A stretch of 6,476 nt of DNA from an uncultured archaeon (lineage in GTDB: Archaea; Nanobdellota; Nanobdellia; Woesearchaeales; CAIVOO01). The stretch spans positions 1 through 6,476 of the forward strand of contig CAIVOO010000106.1 in assembly GCA_903907555.1 (NCBI GenBank). The letters are read 5' to 3'. Position numbers and translations under genes: made by a program. The notes beneath the pieces are model-generated. The model saw nothing but the letters and a program-made list of their open reading frames with translations, made no database searches and was not told where the DNA came from. Shown piece by piece: positions 4,690 to 6,476 of this stretch; positions within the stretch are counted from its first letter, which is position 1; every line of letters begins with the position of its first letter.

Positions 4690-5616
4690 TTAATTTAATC
4701 CAACAAGCTTCTTCTCCAGTTTCACAAGCTCTATGTCAAAGACAAGAGTCTGGTTTGCCAGAGGATGGTTTGCATCCAAAAGAAGCTCTTTTCCTGTGTC
4801 TCCGACAACTTTAAGATTGCCCCGCTTAGTTGCGACATAATCTCCTACTTTAGTAGACAGAGTCATGATTACTTTGTCATCTGTGTAGGTGATTATTGCT
4901 GGGCCGTAGCCTGTATCCAGCTCCATGCCGTTCTCAGGATCCTGCCTAAGGATTATTGAGTCGCTTGTCTTGTTTACAACAAAAGAAGGCCATTTTGTGC
5001 CAGGCAGTGTAAAATTTGAGCCAATAGGCATATCCCTTAATACAGTCACATTATCCTTGTCGAAATATGACACCATGAATGTTCCAGGAACTCCTTCCAC
5101 ATGAAATGCAGTATCTGTCTGCGGAGCCTGCCCGAAGTTATTTACAAAATCTTCGAACGAGATTTCAACAGTCCTTGGAAGCTGCTGATATCTTTCAATT
5201 TCCTGCTCTTTAGGCAATTTTACTGTTTTGTTAGCATCGTAATATCCATAAGCTTGGTCTGGAGGAAGCGTAACTGTTTTCTTTTCTCCAACTTTCATCC
5301 CGAGAACCGCATTGTCGAATCCTTTAATCATCTGTCCTGCCCCTACGCGGAATTTAAGGGAGTCATAAGAGCTTTTTTTCATCCCATTTGATTCAGCAAC
5401 TTCTTTCACATTGGTGTCAAAAACAGTGCCGTTCTGCAATCTTCCGACATAGCTTACATAAACAGTGTCTCCTTCGCCGACTATTTGAGCTGGCTTGTAA
5501 AAAAATGTCATGTAGGCTATTCCTGCAAGAACTAAAATAATTCCTAAAATAAGAAGAATATGTGATTTTTTTATCTTGAATTTTTTATGCTCAACCTTTT
5601 CAACGTGCTTCTTCAT
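4690..5616 (-). CDS. Membrane-anchored FKBP-type peptidyl-prolyl isomerase with enlarged insert
   Basis: This 308-aa protein has a lysine/histidine-rich N-tail (1-18), one TM anchor (about 19-39) and a large domain predicted to lie outside the cell by the positive-inside rule. The FKBP fold begins near residue 47. Its proline pocket is conserved: Tyr56, Phe66, Asp67, Phe89, Ile97, Phe100, Tyr123, and Phe293 in the last strand. As in SlyD and archaeal long-type FKBPs, an insert interrupts the fold before the closing DANHPLANQTLVF strand. Here the insert is about 150 residues, well above the usual size, and appears to contain two related lobes. Six N-glycosylation sequons (Asn62, 129, 189, 201, 215, 288) fit extracellular exposure. 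It should catalyse proline isomerisation and chaperone exported proteins. The ATG overlaps the upstream stop (ATGA), and GAGGAT lies eight bases before it. Confidence 0.9.
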   Translation of the reverse strand: MKKHVEKVEHKKFKIKKSHILLILGIILVLAGIAYMTFFYKPAQIVGEGDTVYVSYVGRLQNGTVFDTNVKEVAESNGMKKSSYDSLKFRVGAGQMIKGFDNAVLGMKVGEKKTVTLPPDQAYGYYDANKTVKLPKEQEIERYQQLPRTVEISFEDFVNNFGQAPQTDTAFHVEGVPGTFMVSYFDKDNVTVLRDMPIGSNFTLPGTKWPSFVVNKTSDSIILRQDPENGMELDTGYGPAIITYTDDKVIMTLSTKVGDYVATKRGNLKVVGDTGKELLLDANHPLANQTLVFDIELVKLEKKLVGLN

Positions 5617-5831
5617 TTTAACATATCCTCAATTGGTGTTTTCTTTGCCTCTTTTGTCAAGTCTACGCCAAGCTCCTGCAAAGCTTTGACATGCATCTGC
5701 ATCAGCTGCTCAACAATAGAAACCATTTTCATAATCTCCTGCCTCTCCTTAGCAAGAGTTGTCAAGCTTCCCTTGTGAAAGCCAATCTGCTCATCATTGC
5801 TCATATTATTCTTCTCTTTCTTTTCAGCCAT
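5613..5831 (-). CDS. Small helical protein coupled to FKBP, 72 aa, function unknown
   Basis: The frame can be extended to a GTG at 5840, but that codon forms part of the Shine-Dalgarno GGTGAT. The ATG at 5831 is therefore the likely start, giving 72 residues. The protein begins with a lysine-rich stretch. It continues with a compact motif, DEQIGFHKGSLTTLAKERQE, and a long amphipathic helix with spaced Met, Val and Leu (MVSIVEQLMQMHVKALQELG). It has no cysteines and no membrane segment. The helix suggests a coiled coil, and prefoldin-like helices come to mind, but nothing supports that assignment. I have an impression of similar short proteins in related archaea, without a known role. Its stop overlaps the FKBP start (ATGA), so the two are translationally coupled. 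It lies 54 bases downstream of the DRG-type GTPase gene on the same strand. Confidence 0.75.
   Translation of the reverse strand: MAEKKEKNNMSNDEQIGFHKGSLTTLAKERQEIMKMVSIVEQLMQMHVKALQELGVDLTKEAKKTPIEDMLK
5625..5630 (-). promoter_or_regulatory. Shine-Dalgarno for the FKBP gene
   Basis: GAGGAT on the minus strand lies within the last codons of the 72-aa gene, eight bases before the FKBP ATG. It supports coupled translation across the ATGA junction. Confidence 0.6.
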
Positions 5832-5835
5832 AAAT

Positions 5836-5841
5836 ATCACC
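5836..5841 (-). promoter_or_regulatory. Shine-Dalgarno deciding the start of the 72-aa gene
   Basis: GGTGAT lies four bases before the ATG at 5831. It includes the alternative GTG at 5840, which argues against that GTG being the start. Confidence 0.65.
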
Positions 5842-5863
5842 TACGACGGAAGAAAGAATTGCG

Positions 5864-5873
5864 GTATTTAAGG
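5864..5873 (-). promoter_or_regulatory. Possible TATA box for the 72-aa/FKBP operon
   Basis: The minus strand reads CCTTAAATAC in the gap after the GTPase stop. A start about 26 bases downstream would fall near 5842, just before the Shine-Dalgarno. The small gene and FKBP may thus have their own promoter, though co-transcription from the GTPase gene is also possible. Confidence 0.45.
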
Positions 5874-5885
5874 ATTGTGGATTTC

Positions 5886-6476
5886 TTATCTAAGATGTAT
5901 CTCGACAACATCGCTGTCAGCCATCTTGTGTTCTAATCCCTGCTTCTGCCCTGCGAACTTTGCGCTCTTGCCCCAGATTTTTGCAAACTTGAATTTCTGT
6001 ATGAAGTCCTTGTGTATTTTCCTGCACAAGTCGCCTATTGTGTTGCCTGAGCGCATAATCATTGGAACTTCCAAGTCTGGCTTCTTGCCGATTTCTTTCA
6101 GATAAATCCTGATGAATTGCAGCCTTTCAAAAATCTTGTCAGGCAATAAAGCCATGTTCTTGTTGTGGCTTGCAGATATTGGCAATGCATTAAGTTTTTT
6201 AGACAATGCTTCCACCATTACAGGCGTTCCCATGTCAATCTTGTTGATTGCAACCAATGAGGGGATGTATTTCTTATTGCCTTCAATCGCATCAATCAAC
6301 TGGTCTGCGTTGATGTCATCTCTTATTACTACATCTACATTATTAAGCCTAAATTCTTTGAATATGCCCTCAATAGTTTTCTTGTCATTGTTTGTGAGCT
6401 TATCAGTAGCTGCAATATTTATCCCGCCTTTCGCGCCTTTTTTTCTGAAAACTTCCGGCTTTCTCTCATCTATGCG
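5886..6476 (-). CDS. DRG-family GTPase with TGS domain, 5' end beyond the window
   Basis: The minus-strand frame is open to the right edge, giving 196 residues of a protein that is usually about 360-370 long. The TTG at 6299 is internal, because upstream sequence in the same frame matches the family. Visible parts are the GGINIAAT and LTNNDKKTI segments typical of DRG proteins, VVIRDD, EGNKKYIPSL, the guanine-specificity motif NKID (G4) and an SAS motif (G5) in ISASHNKN. A complete C-terminal TGS domain follows, from about EVPMIMRSGNTIGDLC to DSDVVEIHLR, including the Arg-Ser-Gly and IHKDF...FKFAKIWG features. The P-loop and switch regions lie outside the window. Archaeal and eukaryotic DRG GTPases associate with ribosomes and translation factors; the exact role in archaea is not settled. 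The gene is followed on the same strand by the 72-aa and FKBP genes. Confidence 0.93.
   Translation of the reverse strand, partial: RIDERKPEVFRKKGAKGGINIAATDKLTNNDKKTIEGIFKEFRLNNVDVVIRDDINADQLIDAIEGNKKYIPSLVAINKIDMGTPVMVEALSKKLNALPISASHNKNMALLPDKIFERLQFIRIYLKEIGKKPDLEVPMIMRSGNTIGDLCRKIHKDFIQKFKFAKIWGKSAKFAGQKQGLEHKMADSDVVEIHLR

Noticed and set aside
4617..5391. Plus-strand open frames opposite the FKBP gene
   Set aside because: They are opposite a clear FKBP reading frame, and the first also overlaps the archaeosortase end in another frame. None has motifs.
5613..5840. GTG start at 5840 giving a 75-residue form of the small protein
   Set aside because: The GTG is part of the GGTGAT Shine-Dalgarno for the ATG at 5831.
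5587..6105. Plus-strand open frames opposite the 72-aa and DRG genes
   Set aside because: They are antisense to frames with a Shine-Dalgarno or a family match, and have no independent evidence.
5886..6299. TTG at 6299 as the GTPase gene start
   Set aside because: The frame continues to the window edge with DRG-typical residues, so this is an internal Leu codon.
1..6476. CRISPR array, insertion sequence, integrase or att site
   Set aside because: I saw no regularly spaced direct repeats, terminal inverted repeats or transposase/integrase motifs. The tRNA 3' end is not repeated elsewhere in the window.

Overview
The window looks like a piece of an archaeal chromosome, most likely from a small-genome DPANN lineage of the Woesearchaeota/Pacearchaeota kind. 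Four signs support an archaeon: an intron-bearing tRNA gene with a bulge-helix-bulge splice site, U73 and no encoded CCA; AT-rich TATA boxes about 26 bases from start codons, several giving leaderless mRNAs; archaeal-type PhoU and DRG GTPase genes; and an archaeosortase. The DPANN placement is an inference from gene content, mainly a bacterial-type GAPDH beside an archaeosortase. It is not proven by any marker here.

Left part (1-1541, + strand): the C-terminal portion of an archaeal PhoU-like regulator enters from the left edge. It overlaps, and is probably translationally coupled to, a nucleotidyltransferase-fold protein. Next comes a minus-strand tRNA-Thr(CGU) gene (1551-1638) with a 15-nt intron and an abnormal D-loop/T-loop elbow. 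The 251-base gap that follows is not empty. Three consecutive GC-rich hairpins (1692-1821) in AT-rich surroundings suggest an undescribed structured RNA, possibly sharing one symmetrical TATA element with the tRNA.

Middle part (1890-4689): a leaderless gene for a two-TM protein of a family I know mainly from bacteria; a 51-aa leaderless zinc-ribbon protein on the minus strand, overlapping it tail to tail; a class I (bacterial-type) GAPDH with a strong Shine-Dalgarno; and a leaderless archaeosortase with its Cys/Arg/His triad.

Right part (4690-6476, minus strand): a DRG-family GTPase with a TGS domain (5' end beyond the window), a 72-aa helical protein, and a membrane-anchored FKBP prolyl isomerase whose stop abuts the archaeosortase stop with no spacer. 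The small protein and FKBP share an ATGA junction and probably one promoter. The FKBP and archaeosortase both act at the outer face of the membrane, so this end of the window may serve surface-protein maturation. GAPDH serves central carbon metabolism, while the DRG protein and tRNA belong to translation.

I see no CRISPR array, IS element, integrase or phage gene. The most original signals are the three-hairpin RNA candidate, the unusual tRNA elbow, and an apparent duplicated lobe inside the FKBP insert.
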